NCBI GenBank assembly: GCA_023231445.1
Contig: JALNVF010000034.1
Location: 1-24,835 of the forward strand
Origin: Treponema sp.
GTDB lineage: Bacteria; Spirochaetota; Spirochaetia; Treponematales; Treponemataceae
DNA length: 24,835 bases
Direction of reading: 5' to 3'
A program made the translations under genes and the position numbers. Positions within the stretch are counted from its first letter, which is position 1. Each line of letters begins with the position of its first letter. This document shows, one piece after another, positions 7,953 through 16,021 of the stretch. The notes under the pieces are model-generated. The model made no database searches. It was not told where the DNA came from and was given only the letters and a program-made list of their open reading frames with translations.

Positions 7953-9473
7953 TTATTCAGACAGATATTCGTTTATACTTGCAGCAGCTTTACGGCCTTC
8001 ACCCATGGCAAGAATTACTGTTGCAGCTCCAAGTACAATATCGCCGCCTGCCCACACTTTTGCTTTACTTGTAGTCTGTTTTTCGTCAACGGTAATATGT
8101 CCTTTCGGATCTGCGTTCAGTCCTTTTGTTGTACGTACAAGCAGCGGATTTGAACCGTTTCCGAGTGCTACAATAAGCGCATCACATGCGATTTCATGTT
8201 CACTTCCCGGAATCGCAACCGGACTTCTCCGTCCGGAAGCGTCAGGTTCACCAAGCTTGTAGCTGAGTGCTTTGATACCGCGTACACGCCCGTTGACAGC
8301 TCTGTCGTCGCTTTGTATGCCGAGAACTTCTACAGGGTTTTCAAGGAACCGGAACTCAACTCCCTCTTCCTCCGCATGTCCGACTTCTTCTTTCCGTGCA
8401 GGCATTTCTTCACGTGTCCTGCGGTAAACGACAGTAACGTGCTCAGCACCCAGACGGAGCGCCATGCGGGCTGCATCCATTGCAACGTTTCCGCCGCCGG
8501 TAACAATTACATTCTTTGCCTCGTAATACGGGGTGTCTGCTTTGTCCTTCATGTACGCTTTCATGAGATTTGCACGCGAAAGATATTCGTTAGCACTGAA
8601 TACACCGATGAGATTTTCTCCCGGAATATTAAGGAACTTAGGAAGTCCCGCACCTGTTCCGATGAACGCTGCGTCGAAACCCTTTTCTGAAAGAAGCTGA
8701 TCAAGCGTGTTGGTACGACCGACGAGAAAGTTTGTCTCAAATTTAACACCCATCTTTTTCAGATTTTCCACTTCATCCGCAACGATTGCCTTTGGAAGCC
8801 GGAATTCGGGAATACCATAGAGCATAACGCCACCGGCTTTATGGAACGCTTCAAATACCGTGACTTCGTGTCCTGCGCGGGCACAGTCTGCTGCAACCGT
8901 AAGACCTGCAGGACCTGAACCTATTACGGCAACTTTTTTTCCTGTCGGTTTTGCAATTTCAGGGATAGTAACTTTATTGTTTTTACGTTCCCAGTCAGCC
9001 ACAAAACGTTCAAGACGACCGATGGAAACGGCCTTCTCTGCGGATTTGAACGTTTTTCCTACCGTGCATTGTCCCTGACACTGTTTTTCCTGAGGACAGA
9101 CACGTCCGCAGATTGCAGGAAGCAGATTTGTTTCTTTGATAATATCAACCGCAGCTTTAAAGTCCCCTTTTTGTATCTGTGCAATAAACTGCGGAATATG
9201 TACATTTACCGGACATCCGTTTACACAGGGCTGATTTTTACACTGGAGGCAGCGGTTTGCTTCAAGAACTGCCATTTCCGTTGTATAGCCGAGCGCAACT
9301 TCACTCATTTCTCCGGCACGTTTTTTCGGTTCCCCGGTGGGCAAAACCTGCTGTTCAATTGCCATTCTGTTTTTGGGAGAGAGCGGGCCGTTTTTTATCT
9401 GCGCCTGCAGTTCGTCATATTGTTTTTTAGCTTTGTTTTTAAGTTCTTTTTCTGAAATATATTGTTCTGCCAT
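7953..9473 (-). CDS. nfnB: NfnB: NADPH-binding subunit of the electron-bifurcating ferredoxin-NADP transhydrogenase (GltA-like)
   Basis: This 506-residue subunit resembles the glutamate synthase small chain. Two Cys clusters for [4Fe-4S] centres are present: Cys75, 78, 83, 87 (CLQCKNQPCVNGCP) and Cys122, 126, 132, 136 (CGRVCPQEKQCQGQC). An FAD-binding GSGPAG lies at 185-190, and an NADPH-binding site (TGGGNVAMDAARMALRLG) is followed by YRRTREEMPAR. With NfnA it couples NADH and reduced ferredoxin to NADPH formation. The longer open frame reaches 9563, but the ATG at 9473 is chosen because AGGAG (9485-9481) sits 7 nt before it and the protein then starts like its family (MAEQYISEKE). It follows nfnA by 67 bp. 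No separate large glutamate synthase subunit is nearby, which supports the Nfn assignment. Confidence 0.88.
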   Translation of the reverse strand: MAEQYISEKELKNKAKKQYDELQAQIKNGPLSPKNRMAIEQQVLPTGEPKKRAGEMSEVALGYTTEMAVLEANRCLQCKNQPCVNGCPVNVHIPQFIAQIQKGDFKAAVDIIKETNLLPAICGRVCPQEKQCQGQCTVGKTFKSAEKAVSIGRLERFVADWERKNNKVTIPEIAKPTGKKVAVIGSGPAGLTVAADCARAGHEVTVFEAFHKAGGVMLYGIPEFRLPKAIVADEVENLKKMGVKFETNFLVGRTNTLDQLLSEKGFDAAFIGTGAGLPKFLNIPGENLIGVFSANEYLSRANLMKAYMKDKADTPYYEAKNVIVTGGGNVAMDAARMALRLGAEHVTVVYRRTREEMPARKEEVGHAEEEGVEFRFLENPVEVLGIQSDDRAVNGRVRGIKALSYKLGEPDASGRRSPVAIPGSEHEIACDALIVALGNGSNPLLVRTTKGLNADPKGHITVDEKQTTSKAKVWAGGDIVLGAATVILAMGEGRKAAASINEYLSE

Positions 9474-9480
9474 GTATTTA

Positions 9481-9485
9481 CTCCT
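9481..9485 (-). promoter_or_regulatory. Shine-Dalgarno that fixes the nfnB start
   Basis: AGGAG on the minus strand lies 7 nt before the ATG at 9473. The upstream ATG at 9563 has no such site and would overlap the end of nfnA. Confidence 0.75.
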
Positions 9486-9540
9486 GATAATATCACGCCG
9501 TATACGGTGTGCCGGAAATTTACGTATGCCTGATATTTTT

Positions 9541-10398
9541 TTATCTGGATGCAAGTTCCTCAACCTGAGCCTGCAGTCTGCATTTATGTAGTTCTTCCTG
9601 TTCGCGGGGTTTGAAAGAACCCATTCTCATCATCATATTGTTCCAGTCAACTTTATGACCGTCAAAGTCCGGTCCGTCGACGCATACGAATTTTGTTTCT
9701 CCTCCTACCGTAACACGGCAGCCGCCGCACATTCCTGTTCCGTCAATCATGATGGTATTAAGGGAGACTGTGGTCGGAATATTGTAGGGCTCCGTTGTTT
9801 TGCATGCGAATTTCATCATAATCGGAGGACCGATAGCAATAACTTCTGCCGGAGGTGTCTGGGATTTGCACAGTTCTTCAAGCGGAATGGTAACAAGACC
9901 TTTCTGTCCTGCACTGCCGTCATCTGTCATAACGATAACGTCGTCTGCAATTTTTTTCATTTCGTCAACGAATATAAGCAGATCTTTGTTGCGGGCGCCG
10001 ATAATGACGATAACTTTATTGCCGGCATCCTTTAGTGCCTGAACAATGGGATAACAGGGAGCGACACCTATACCACCTCCAACAACAACGACAGGAGCAT
10101 CTTTTTTTTCTATAACGGACGGATTTCCAAGAGGGCCGAGAACTGCCTGAACTTTATCACCTTCTTTTTTGAGTGAAAGTTTTAATGTTGTGGCGCCGAC
10201 AGCCTGGAATACGATTGCGATCCATCCTTCTGCTGCATCTGCGTCTGCAATGGTAAGAGGAATACGTTCTCCGTAGTCAATATCGATCTGGACTATAATA
10301 AATTGTCCGGCTTTACGGTTGCGGGCGATTTCCGGTGCTTCCAGTTTCATATAAAAAACATCAGCAGAAAGCTGTTTTTTTTCAAGAATTTTGAACAT
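9541..10398 (-). CDS. nfnA: NfnA: FAD/NAD-binding, [2Fe-2S] subunit of the ferredoxin-NADP transhydrogenase
   Basis: The 285-residue protein belongs to the dihydroorotate dehydrogenase electron-transfer/sulfide dehydrogenase family. The N-terminal FAD barrel holds ERIPLTIADAD (about 45-55). The NAD domain begins VVVVGGGIGVAPCYPIVQAL. The C-terminal [2Fe-2S] site reads Asp219, Cys224, Cys227 and Cys239 (DGTGMCGGCRV...FVCVDGPDFDGH). One Asp plus three Cys ligands is the arrangement known for NfnA. It pairs with NfnB, encoded just downstream. AAGGA (10409-10405) lies 6 nt before the ATG, and a promoter lies about 45 bp upstream, so unlike most first genes here this one has a leader with a ribosome site. 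Confidence 0.88.
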   Translation of the reverse strand: MFKILEKKQLSADVFYMKLEAPEIARNRKAGQFIIVQIDIDYGERIPLTIADADAAEGWIAIVFQAVGATTLKLSLKKEGDKVQAVLGPLGNPSVIEKKDAPVVVVGGGIGVAPCYPIVQALKDAGNKVIVIIGARNKDLLIFVDEMKKIADDVIVMTDDGSAGQKGLVTIPLEELCKSQTPPAEVIAIGPPIMMKFACKTTEPYNIPTTVSLNTIMIDGTGMCGGCRVTVGGETKFVCVDGPDFDGHKVDWNNMMMRMGSFKPREQEELHKCRLQAQVEELASR

Positions 10399-10433
10399 AT
10401 CACGTCCTTCAAAAATACAAAAATATAACCAAT

Positions 10434-10462
10434 ATTTTACTATATTGAATAATATCAGTCAA
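10434..10462 (-). promoter_or_regulatory. promoter of nfnAB
   Basis: On the minus strand TTGACT (10462-10457), a 17-bp spacer and TAAAAT (10439-10434) form a good sigma-70-type promoter. The predicted leader is about 30 nt and contains the nfnA Shine-Dalgarno. Confidence 0.65.
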
Positions 10463-10469
10463 TTTACTG

Positions 10470-10516
10470 CAGTAAAATAAAAAAAGGCCGGCCCGCTTTA
10501 TTTCCGGTCAGCCTTT
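10470..10516 (-). terminator. terminator of the lipoprotein-barrel operon
   Basis: On the minus strand AAAGG (10516-10512) pairs with CCTTT (10487-10483) and CCGG (10507-10504) with CCGG (10491-10488), with a 4-nt bulge and a 12-nt loop. TTTTTATTTTA follows. It lies about 65 bp past the barrel gene stop and upstream of the nfnA promoter. Confidence 0.65.
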
Positions 10517-10542
10517 AAATTATTCAGCACTTTTTCAGTAAT

Positions 10543-10581
10543 GCATACCGATTAAATCATCAGGATTTAATTGGTATATGC
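10543..10581 (-). repeat. 3'-end hairpin directly after the barrel gene
   Basis: Two nearly complementary arms of about 16-18 nt (one ATTAAATC-containing, the other GATTTAAT-containing) surround a 5-nt ATCAG loop and abut the stop codon at 10582-10584. One arm has two extra bases, and there is one G/A mismatch. No T-run follows, so it is less likely a terminator than an mRNA 3'-stabilising structure or a small palindromic repeat. It resembles the hairpin at 21355-21383. Confidence 0.6.
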
Positions 10582-11853
10582 CTAGAAACCGATACGGACG
10601 GATACCTGAGCACCTGCACCGGTACCTTTAAAGCTGTTCGCGAATTCCGTACCAAAGTCTGCTGCATTTTCCGCACCGCCGGACCCCGCAAGAAATGCTG
10701 CAAAGTTAAGTTCAAGGATACGGAGGTTGATCATACAATTCAATTTATGTATGAACATCTGCGACAGATATGAAGTGGAAAGCGACATACCGATAATCTT
10801 AAACAGATCTATTTCTGCACCAATGCTGTATTCAGAATAGAATTTGAAATCTGATGTATACGGGTATTGTACACCGAGGCCTAAGAGTGTTCTGACCGTA
10901 AACCAGTTTCCGAACGGACGGAATGCAGCCTCTGCGCCAAGACGGAGCGGACGCGAAATGTAATAGTCGCTGGTACCGTATGTAATATCAGAAATGTCCG
11001 AATCCGATTCACTGTCGCCATTAATGATGTCGGTAAGGCTGTCTGCTGTGTATTTTAACGATGCCGTTCCCGTTGCAGAGTGTTTCAAATGACCCGGGAC
11101 GATCGGAATACGTGCGTATCCTCCTGCCTGAAGAAAACTGAATACCGGTAATTCTACGGCTCCTGCAAGATCAAATCCAGCTCCTGACGATATATCTCTG
11201 ATAATTTTTTCCGTATCAGCGCTCTTATTGCTGTCTCCAAGGTATGAAATATCAGTAGGCGTATATACTGTACCAAATGCGCTCGCGACGACCTGAATAG
11301 AGCCGTCCTCAGGGTTTTTCACCTGTGCGCTCATAGAACTTGTTTCAGCATGCAGTATCGGCATAAATATTGCGGGCGTTACTGTTATACGCATGGAATC
11401 AAGTTTTATACCAGCCGAAATATTAAAGTACGCAAAAACATCCGCTTTTGCATATCCGTCTACATTGATTGTCGTGCTGTCTGCATTTCCGTATCCGATC
11501 AGTTCAAACAGATTTTTACCGATGTTACCCGTCACGGATCCTTCGAGTCCGTATGCAGAACCAAGATGAAAACCGTTGGGAAGATTAAGATTCCAGAATA
11601 GTTCGGGAGCAGAAAAAAACGCATTCAGCATAAGCCCGTTGGAAGGTATCCCGTCTGCAATTTTCTTCAGATCGATGACAATGTCTTTTACGAGAAGATC
11701 TTTTGCATTAAAGTAATTGTTTGTAACCGCTGCCTGTGAATCGAATCCGATTTCAAATATCCGGTGCGACGGATAAAGCGGATCAAGCGTGAATGCGGAA
11801 AGCGGAATAGTTAGTGAAATAAGCGTTGCAAGAATTATGAGTGTCTTTTTCAT
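10582..11853 (-). CDS. outer-membrane beta-barrel protein of unknown function
   Basis: The 423-residue protein has a signal peptide (MKKTLIILATLISLTIPLSA, cut before FTLDPL). Its body is a series of alternating-polarity strands rich in Gly, Tyr, Phe and Thr, and it ends in ...VSVRIGF. A terminal Phe is the usual signal for Bam-dependent barrel insertion. I do not recognise a named porin family; it resembles treponemal conserved outer-membrane proteins. The start shares one base with the stop of the upstream lipoprotein gene (TAATG at 11855-11851), and its GGAGGG lies inside that gene 7-8 nt before the ATG, so translation is coupled and the two products probably work together. Confidence 0.72.
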   Translation of the reverse strand: MKKTLIILATLISLTIPLSAFTLDPLYPSHRIFEIGFDSQAAVTNNYFNAKDLLVKDIVIDLKKIADGIPSNGLMLNAFFSAPELFWNLNLPNGFHLGSAYGLEGSVTGNIGKNLFELIGYGNADSTTINVDGYAKADVFAYFNISAGIKLDSMRITVTPAIFMPILHAETSSMSAQVKNPEDGSIQVVASAFGTVYTPTDISYLGDSNKSADTEKIIRDISSGAGFDLAGAVELPVFSFLQAGGYARIPIVPGHLKHSATGTASLKYTADSLTDIINGDSESDSDISDITYGTSDYYISRPLRLGAEAAFRPFGNWFTVRTLLGLGVQYPYTSDFKFYSEYSIGAEIDLFKIIGMSLSTSYLSQMFIHKLNCMINLRILELNFAAFLAGSGGAENAADFGTEFANSFKGTGAGAQVSVRIGF

Positions 11854-14654
11854 TAGTTGTTCCCTCCATAGAGCTGAATGGTTCCGTCTGTAGTAATTTT
11901 TGCAGATAATCCGATTGATAAGTCTGCATCCCGGGGAATTGTTATGTTTGTATTCGCCGGAATTGAAAGCGTTACAGTCGGCATATAGGGATATGTTTGC
12001 AACAGATTACTTATCTGGTCACCGGTGAGTGAAAATGATGAACTGCCTTCGAAATAAAGTTTTTCCCCTGAAGAAGTGAATATGTTTGAAGTATTGTCTG
12101 AAATTACCGCATACGCTTTTGACAGACCGAGGCTGTTATTGATTGCAAAACCAAGTGTTATATTTTTTAAGGCATCAAGGTACTTCTGATAATCGGAGGT
12201 GTTGAGTGCGGAGGATCGTCCGAGCAGGTCGTCCGTGGTCGATTTATCAGCGAGTTTCATAACGTCGACAGATATATCATCACTTGTTGTCAGATCAAGC
12301 GGCAGGTCTATATAGACGACTGCTGAAATTGTCAGTGCTCCACCGCTTTCCTTGAGCGAGTCTACCGCCGATTTTGGTATAGTAAGTCCGGTTCCGTTTT
12401 CGTCAGACATGGAAACGGCATAACTCATTTTCAGACTTTCGAGTGATGAAGTAAGTATGTTCGGCAGTCCTGCGGACGTAACTTCCGTAAGTGATTTACC
12501 AGCTGCCAGTGTGGCAAGGTTTGATATTACCGTACCGCTGCTGTCCTCGGAAATGGTTGGAATGGTTGTAGGGAACGTAATGTTTTCGGCACCAGAAGAG
12601 GTTCCTAACAGATATACCGGCGATTCTGTTGTACCGGATATGGTCGGTGTGAGGGATATTTTCCCAGTACCGTTCAGTTTTTCGAAAATATCCTTTCCGT
12701 CTTTATCGAATACGACAGGTTTTGATATATACAGATATACCGGTATGGCATTGAATTTCATATTGTACAGTTTTTTAACTTCTGCTGCCTGTCCGGCAGG
12801 CATGCCGTCCGTAACTCCTGCAAGGAGAGTTGAGAAATTCAGTCCTGTATCTACGTCTGTAGCACTCTGTGTGAGTGAACTGCTGTTGATTGTTATTGCA
12901 CTCCAGTCAAACACAAGGGCAAAATCGCTCATGGAAAGCGAGTAAGAACTACCCGGTTCTATATTCGATACGGTAACATATGTCGGATGCTCCGTCGTTG
13001 CTCCCGGCAGCGCGACATCAACGGTTATGTCGATTTTAGAATCAGCTGCCGAATATTTCGTCAAATCAATAAAACTGTTTTCAGAGACGAGTTCTGTTGA
13101 AGTCTTTGTTGTTGTACCTGCTGTAAGTGTTTTTGATGATGCATCATCAGTGCCTGTCATATTCATGAAAGTCGACACAGCTTTTACCGTGATGTTATTG
13201 ATGTCATGAGTCGTGTTTGTAGGAAGGCCGTTGATATAATTGAAGCTTACTCCTATTTTGGAGTTAGAATAGTCGATCTTTGTTACAAAATCCTTCAGTT
13301 CATCCGGCACTGCTGTTTCATATGTGTATGATGTCTGTACATCATTACCAAGATTTACCGTAGCTGATGTAAAACTTGTAATACTGCATGAGCCTGTTGT
13401 CGTAATATCAACAGTACCGCTTTGAGGGAAGATAATTGTTGCTCCTGTATCCGGATCAAAGTTCAGGGTGGTACTCCCGCTTATGGAAATATCAGAAGGA
13501 GTGTATGTCTTTCCTGCAAGGGCAAGATTCTTGTTTATCAGGTATCCGGTTCCTGCCGTATCTGTAAAATCTCCTGATGCTGCAGTAAGCCCTCCTGAGA
13601 GCGAAAATGCGGATGTTGCAGAAACTCCTGACCACCCCTCCGGCAGCAGGGTTTGAAGAATAAGGCTCCCTCCGCCGATTTCTGCAGAAACCAGTGAGGA
13701 TGATGTTGATCCGGCATTTACTGTCTGACTGAAACTGATAGTAGCAGCAGGACCAAGTTCTTCCGGAGTCATCTTAAGGCCTGTTATTTTGCTCATTTCT
13801 GCATCCGTAAGACCAGCCGATACCGCATAGGTATAAAGGTTTGGTGTAGACAGTGCTGCTGTACTTCCCGTAACGGAACCGGTAAATTTCAATTTCATAC
13901 TGGAAGTGAGCGGATTAGTTGAAAGCGGTATACTGAGTGTGCCTCCCGTTGAAACATCAGTCTGACTGCTTGATGATATTTTCGTTGTCCCGTCGTCCTG
14001 ATACAGTGTGGCCGTAAGAAGCAGTTTAAATCCTGCTGCGGGTAATGAATCCGGCTTAAGCGTTATATCAAGCGAGCCTGATCTGTAATAAATGGATGTA
14101 AATGTTATTCCGGAAATATTTATGTCTACTGTTGTGAGTCCGACGGTATCAGTTGAGTCTGATATACTTCTGCCTCTGTCTGGTACCATAATATTTCCAT
14201 TACCAGTAAGTGTCGATTTACTGTTTACTGCTGAATAAATATCCTGTTCTGCGGTATTTGAGAAAGTCTGATCAATTTTTGGGACAGTAAATGACTGGTT
14301 GAATCCCATTTTTGAGTCAAGATTTGTTCCAATGTTAATACTGTCCAGCTGATCGGAAATATCAATTGATTTATCCATTGCAGGATATTTGATGAGAAAA
14401 TGCTGCACGGCTGCATTACTGCCAGGATTATAATCGTAGACCGAAAACGACGTACTGCTTTTTGCAATCTGCTCTTTTATAGAATCAGCCGAAAAATAGT
14501 CGGATAAATTTTTAGAATAACTGCCGAAATTAGCTGAATATGTAGCATCTGTCTTTACCGATACGGACTGCGGAATTGACATATTACTGCAGGATATAAA
14601 CAGAAGTATTCCTGCAGACAAAAATATGCCGCTTTTCAGGTGTTTGATGTTCAT
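11853..14654 (-). CDS. large Ser/Thr-rich surface or periplasmic lipoprotein
   Basis: I do not recognise a named family for this 933-residue protein. From the chosen start (MNIKHLKSG) a signal peptide with hydrophobic core IFLSAGILLFI leads to a spirochaete-style relaxed lipobox (FISC, Cys22), giving a lipidated N-terminus. The mature part is extremely rich in Ser, Thr, Gly, Asp and Asn, with many short beta-strand patterns and very few Cys. This suggests a string of beta-sandwich or solenoid modules, but I found no exact internal repeat. The open frame begins at 14675, but AGGAGAG (14667-14661) lies 6 nt before the ATG at 14654, so that start is preferred. It is the first gene of a two-gene unit with the barrel protein. 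Confidence 0.75.
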   Translation of the reverse strand: MNIKHLKSGIFLSAGILLFISCSNMSIPQSVSVKTDATYSANFGSYSKNLSDYFSADSIKEQIAKSSTSFSVYDYNPGSNAAVQHFLIKYPAMDKSIDISDQLDSINIGTNLDSKMGFNQSFTVPKIDQTFSNTAEQDIYSAVNSKSTLTGNGNIMVPDRGRSISDSTDTVGLTTVDINISGITFTSIYYRSGSLDITLKPDSLPAAGFKLLLTATLYQDDGTTKISSSSQTDVSTGGTLSIPLSTNPLTSSMKLKFTGSVTGSTAALSTPNLYTYAVSAGLTDAEMSKITGLKMTPEELGPAATISFSQTVNAGSTSSSLVSAEIGGGSLILQTLLPEGWSGVSATSAFSLSGGLTAASGDFTDTAGTGYLINKNLALAGKTYTPSDISISGSTTLNFDPDTGATIIFPQSGTVDITTTGSCSITSFTSATVNLGNDVQTSYTYETAVPDELKDFVTKIDYSNSKIGVSFNYINGLPTNTTHDINNITVKAVSTFMNMTGTDDASSKTLTAGTTTKTSTELVSENSFIDLTKYSAADSKIDITVDVALPGATTEHPTYVTVSNIEPGSSYSLSMSDFALVFDWSAITINSSSLTQSATDVDTGLNFSTLLAGVTDGMPAGQAAEVKKLYNMKFNAIPVYLYISKPVVFDKDGKDIFEKLNGTGKISLTPTISGTTESPVYLLGTSSGAENITFPTTIPTISEDSSGTVISNLATLAAGKSLTEVTSAGLPNILTSSLESLKMSYAVSMSDENGTGLTIPKSAVDSLKESGGALTISAVVYIDLPLDLTTSDDISVDVMKLADKSTTDDLLGRSSALNTSDYQKYLDALKNITLGFAINNSLGLSKAYAVISDNTSNIFTSSGEKLYFEGSSSFSLTGDQISNLLQTYPYMPTVTLSIPANTNITIPRDADLSIGLSAKITTDGTIQLYGGNN

Positions 14655-14660
14655 ATTGAA

Positions 14661-14669
14661 CTCTCCTTT
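14661..14669 (-). promoter_or_regulatory. Shine-Dalgarno that fixes the lipoprotein start
   Basis: AAAGGAGAG on the minus strand ends 6 nt before the ATG at 14654. The first ATG at 14675 has no ribosome site and would add seven residues (MPKGEFN), two of which are encoded by the Shine-Dalgarno itself. Confidence 0.75.
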
Positions 14670-14681
14670 GGGCATATGCCC
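14670..14681. promoter_or_regulatory. perfect 12-bp palindrome in the lipoprotein leader
   Basis: GGGCATATGCCC is fully self-complementary and touches the Shine-Dalgarno region of the lipoprotein gene. It could be an operator for a dimeric regulator or part of an RNA duplex controlling ribosome access. Both roles are inference. Confidence 0.35.
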
Positions 14682-14721
14682 GATAATAAAAAAATGACCA
14701 CGCGTGTACGATTTTTAAATA

Positions 14722-14748
14722 ATTATAGAAGATACGGTGAATCTGCAA
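14722..14748 (-). promoter_or_regulatory. possible promoter of the lipoprotein-barrel unit
   Basis: On the minus strand TTGCAG (14748-14743), a short 15-bp spacer and TATAAT (14727-14722) predict a leader of about 60 nt. The -10 is perfect, but the spacing is below optimum. Confidence 0.4.
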
Positions 14749-14866
14749 CACGGGAGTACAGACCCTCTAAATATAATTTAACATGATTTTATAAAAAAAA
14801 CAACAAATTACGCACAATGTGTCGTTTTTGCGGAGGGGATATGAATGTACTGTAAATCTCATTTTG

Positions 14867-14878
14867 TTATCCGGATAA
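14867..14878. repeat. perfect 12-bp palindrome between the lipoprotein and HU-like genes
   Basis: TTATCCGGATAA is self-complementary, followed on the plus strand by a T-run. It could be a weak terminator or a protein site. It is not associated with any start codon. Confidence 0.25.
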
Positions 14879-14932
14879 TTTTTCAGTATGGAGATTCAAA
14901 CGGAAGAACAGCATGAACTGTAGTTCCCTGTG

Positions 14933-15715
14933 TTATTCCGCCTGTATAATTACTGAAGCTGCGCTCATTCCGGTATTTACTTTTTTCTGGATAGTTCCTT
15001 TAAGCGATACATCGGACTCTACGCGGATATAGTACCGTTTTCCTGTTTCTGTACCGGACGGAATGTAGAACCTGAGTGATTTCGGATAATTTTCGATAAT
15101 CGTATAGTATGGAACGCGCAGCCATGAATCTTTATTGACAGACGGTATTCCCTGTTCTGTTTCCGGTACGAAATAAATACCCGATGAATCAGTTCCCTGT
15201 TTGAGCCTGCATCCTCTGATAATGACGATGCGGTTGCGCAGCAGAACACCTTCTGCGTCTGAACGTGGTGCGCTTTCTACACTGGAGATATGCGGATTTG
15301 TGTCAGAAACATCTACCTCTGCAATCCGTACACGCCGTGCCGCATCCTGTGCTTCCTGAGATACTTTAAACCGGGCCTCTGTACAGTTTGATTTCTGTAC
15401 AGTCATATCTGTACCGTTTTTTACAGCGGGATACAGAATGCCTGTGTCGAACAGATTTATGGAATATCCTTCAGAAAGCAGTCTGAGGATTTTTTCCCTG
15501 AAAATCCGTGCACAGAGAAGCATCATTCCCTGCGTAACTCCGGTGTTTGTGTCCTGAATCCGGTTGATGATATCGGGAATGGAAAGCGTTCTGCGGTCTA
15601 TAAGTCCGTATGTCTTTTCCGGTGCAAGATTGCTTTTGTACAGTGTAACACGAACCTGGCCTCTCGGAAGATCCGGATCGCACTTCCAGTGATGGTAATT
15701 ACGTCTTTTTCTCAT
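14933..15715 (-). CDS. HU/IHF-like DNA-binding protein with a C-terminal Ig-like (DUF4469-type) domain
   Basis: Residues about 15-135 look like an HU-fold domain (GLIDRRTLSIPDIINRI, then a strand-rich stretch SEGYSINLFDTGILYPAV). Residues about 160-260 look like the Ig-fold tail (DUF4469-type) found on HU-related proteins in Bacteroidetes and spirochaetes (VIIRGCRLKQ...GIYFVPE...LRFYIPSGTETGKRYYIRVES). The basic start KRRNYHHWK suits DNA contact. The role is probably nucleoid or surface-DNA related, but the family is poorly characterised. A TATACT lies 6 nt before the ATG with no Shine-Dalgarno, indicating a leaderless message. A 23-bp-period repeat array lies just upstream. Confidence 0.72.
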   Translation of the reverse strand: MRKRRNYHHWKCDPDLPRGQVRVTLYKSNLAPEKTYGLIDRRTLSIPDIINRIQDTNTGVTQGMMLLCARIFREKILRLLSEGYSINLFDTGILYPAVKNGTDMTVQKSNCTEARFKVSQEAQDAARRVRIAEVDVSDTNPHISSVESAPRSDAEGVLLRNRIVIIRGCRLKQGTDSSGIYFVPETEQGIPSVNKDSWLRVPYYTIIENYPKSLRFYIPSGTETGKRYYIRVESDVSLKGTIQKKVNTGMSAASVIIQAE

Positions 15716-15721
15716 ATTGTA

Positions 15722-15727
15722 AGTATA
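15722..15727 (-). promoter_or_regulatory. -10 element of the HU-like gene (leaderless type)
   Basis: TATACT on the minus strand lies 6 nt before the ATG at 15715. The -35 region is AT-rich with no good match, which would fit an activator-dependent promoter next to the repeat array at 15781-15872. Confidence 0.45.
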
Positions 15728-15780
15728 ACACGGATTTTCAAGAATATATTAATTTTTATTTAAAAAGAGGTCGTTCCCTG

Positions 15781-15872
15781 TTAGCGGGTGATGACCATCC
15801 TGATTAGCGGGTAGTATGCGTCGTAATTTGCGGGAAGGCATCTTCCTTGTTAGCGGGTAATGCGGTATACGA
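15781..15872. repeat. four 23-bp direct repeat units, core TTAGCGGGT
   Basis: TTAGCGGGT occurs at 15781, 15804 and 15850, and a variant TTTGCGGGA at 15827. All four are spaced exactly 23 bp apart. On the minus strand the cores read ACCCGCTAA, and three of the four continue with a similar purine-rich GGA stretch. The array lies about 55-150 bp upstream of the HU-like gene promoter. It could be a set of tandem regulator sites or a decaying tandem repeat. It is not a CRISPR array, because the conserved part is only 9 bp. Confidence 0.7.
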
Positions 15873-16010
15873 CTGTTTCCGGGGGCGGTTACGGGTACTG
15901 CGGGGAATGTAGTGCGTACTGTGTGTACAGGCTTCAGCGGACACATACAGGACCCTGCTGCGGGCACATACGGAACACTGTTACGGCACAGTCGGACCGG
16001 TATTCGTACT
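15873..16010. repeat. degenerate continuation of the 23-bp periodicity
   Basis: No convincing gene covers this stretch. Units 15942-15964 and 15965-15987 share CACATAC and about 17 of 23 positions, and GCGGG-like ends recur every 23 bp (15891, 15914, 15937, 15960, 15983). The phase differs from that of the first four units. I read it as an older, diverged part of the same repeat block; the alignment was done by eye. Confidence 0.4.
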
Positions 16011-16021
16011 ACAGGAGAATA

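Noticed and set aside
7873..8262. 129-codon plus-strand open frame opposite the end of nfnB
   Set aside because: It overlaps nfnB in antisense and is Ser/Pro/Ala-rich, typical of a complementary-strand artefact.
7953..9473. Glutamate synthase small subunit (gltD)
   Set aside because: The sequence is similar, but no large subunit is nearby and the immediate upstream gene is a clear nfnA.
9474..9563. Longer nfnB N-terminus
   Set aside because: The 30 extra residues are basic and unlike the family, and the Shine-Dalgarno at 9485-9481 serves the ATG at 9473.
15781..15872. Short CRISPR array
   Set aside because: The conserved unit is 9 bp at a 23-bp period, far below CRISPR repeat and spacer sizes, and no cas gene is present.
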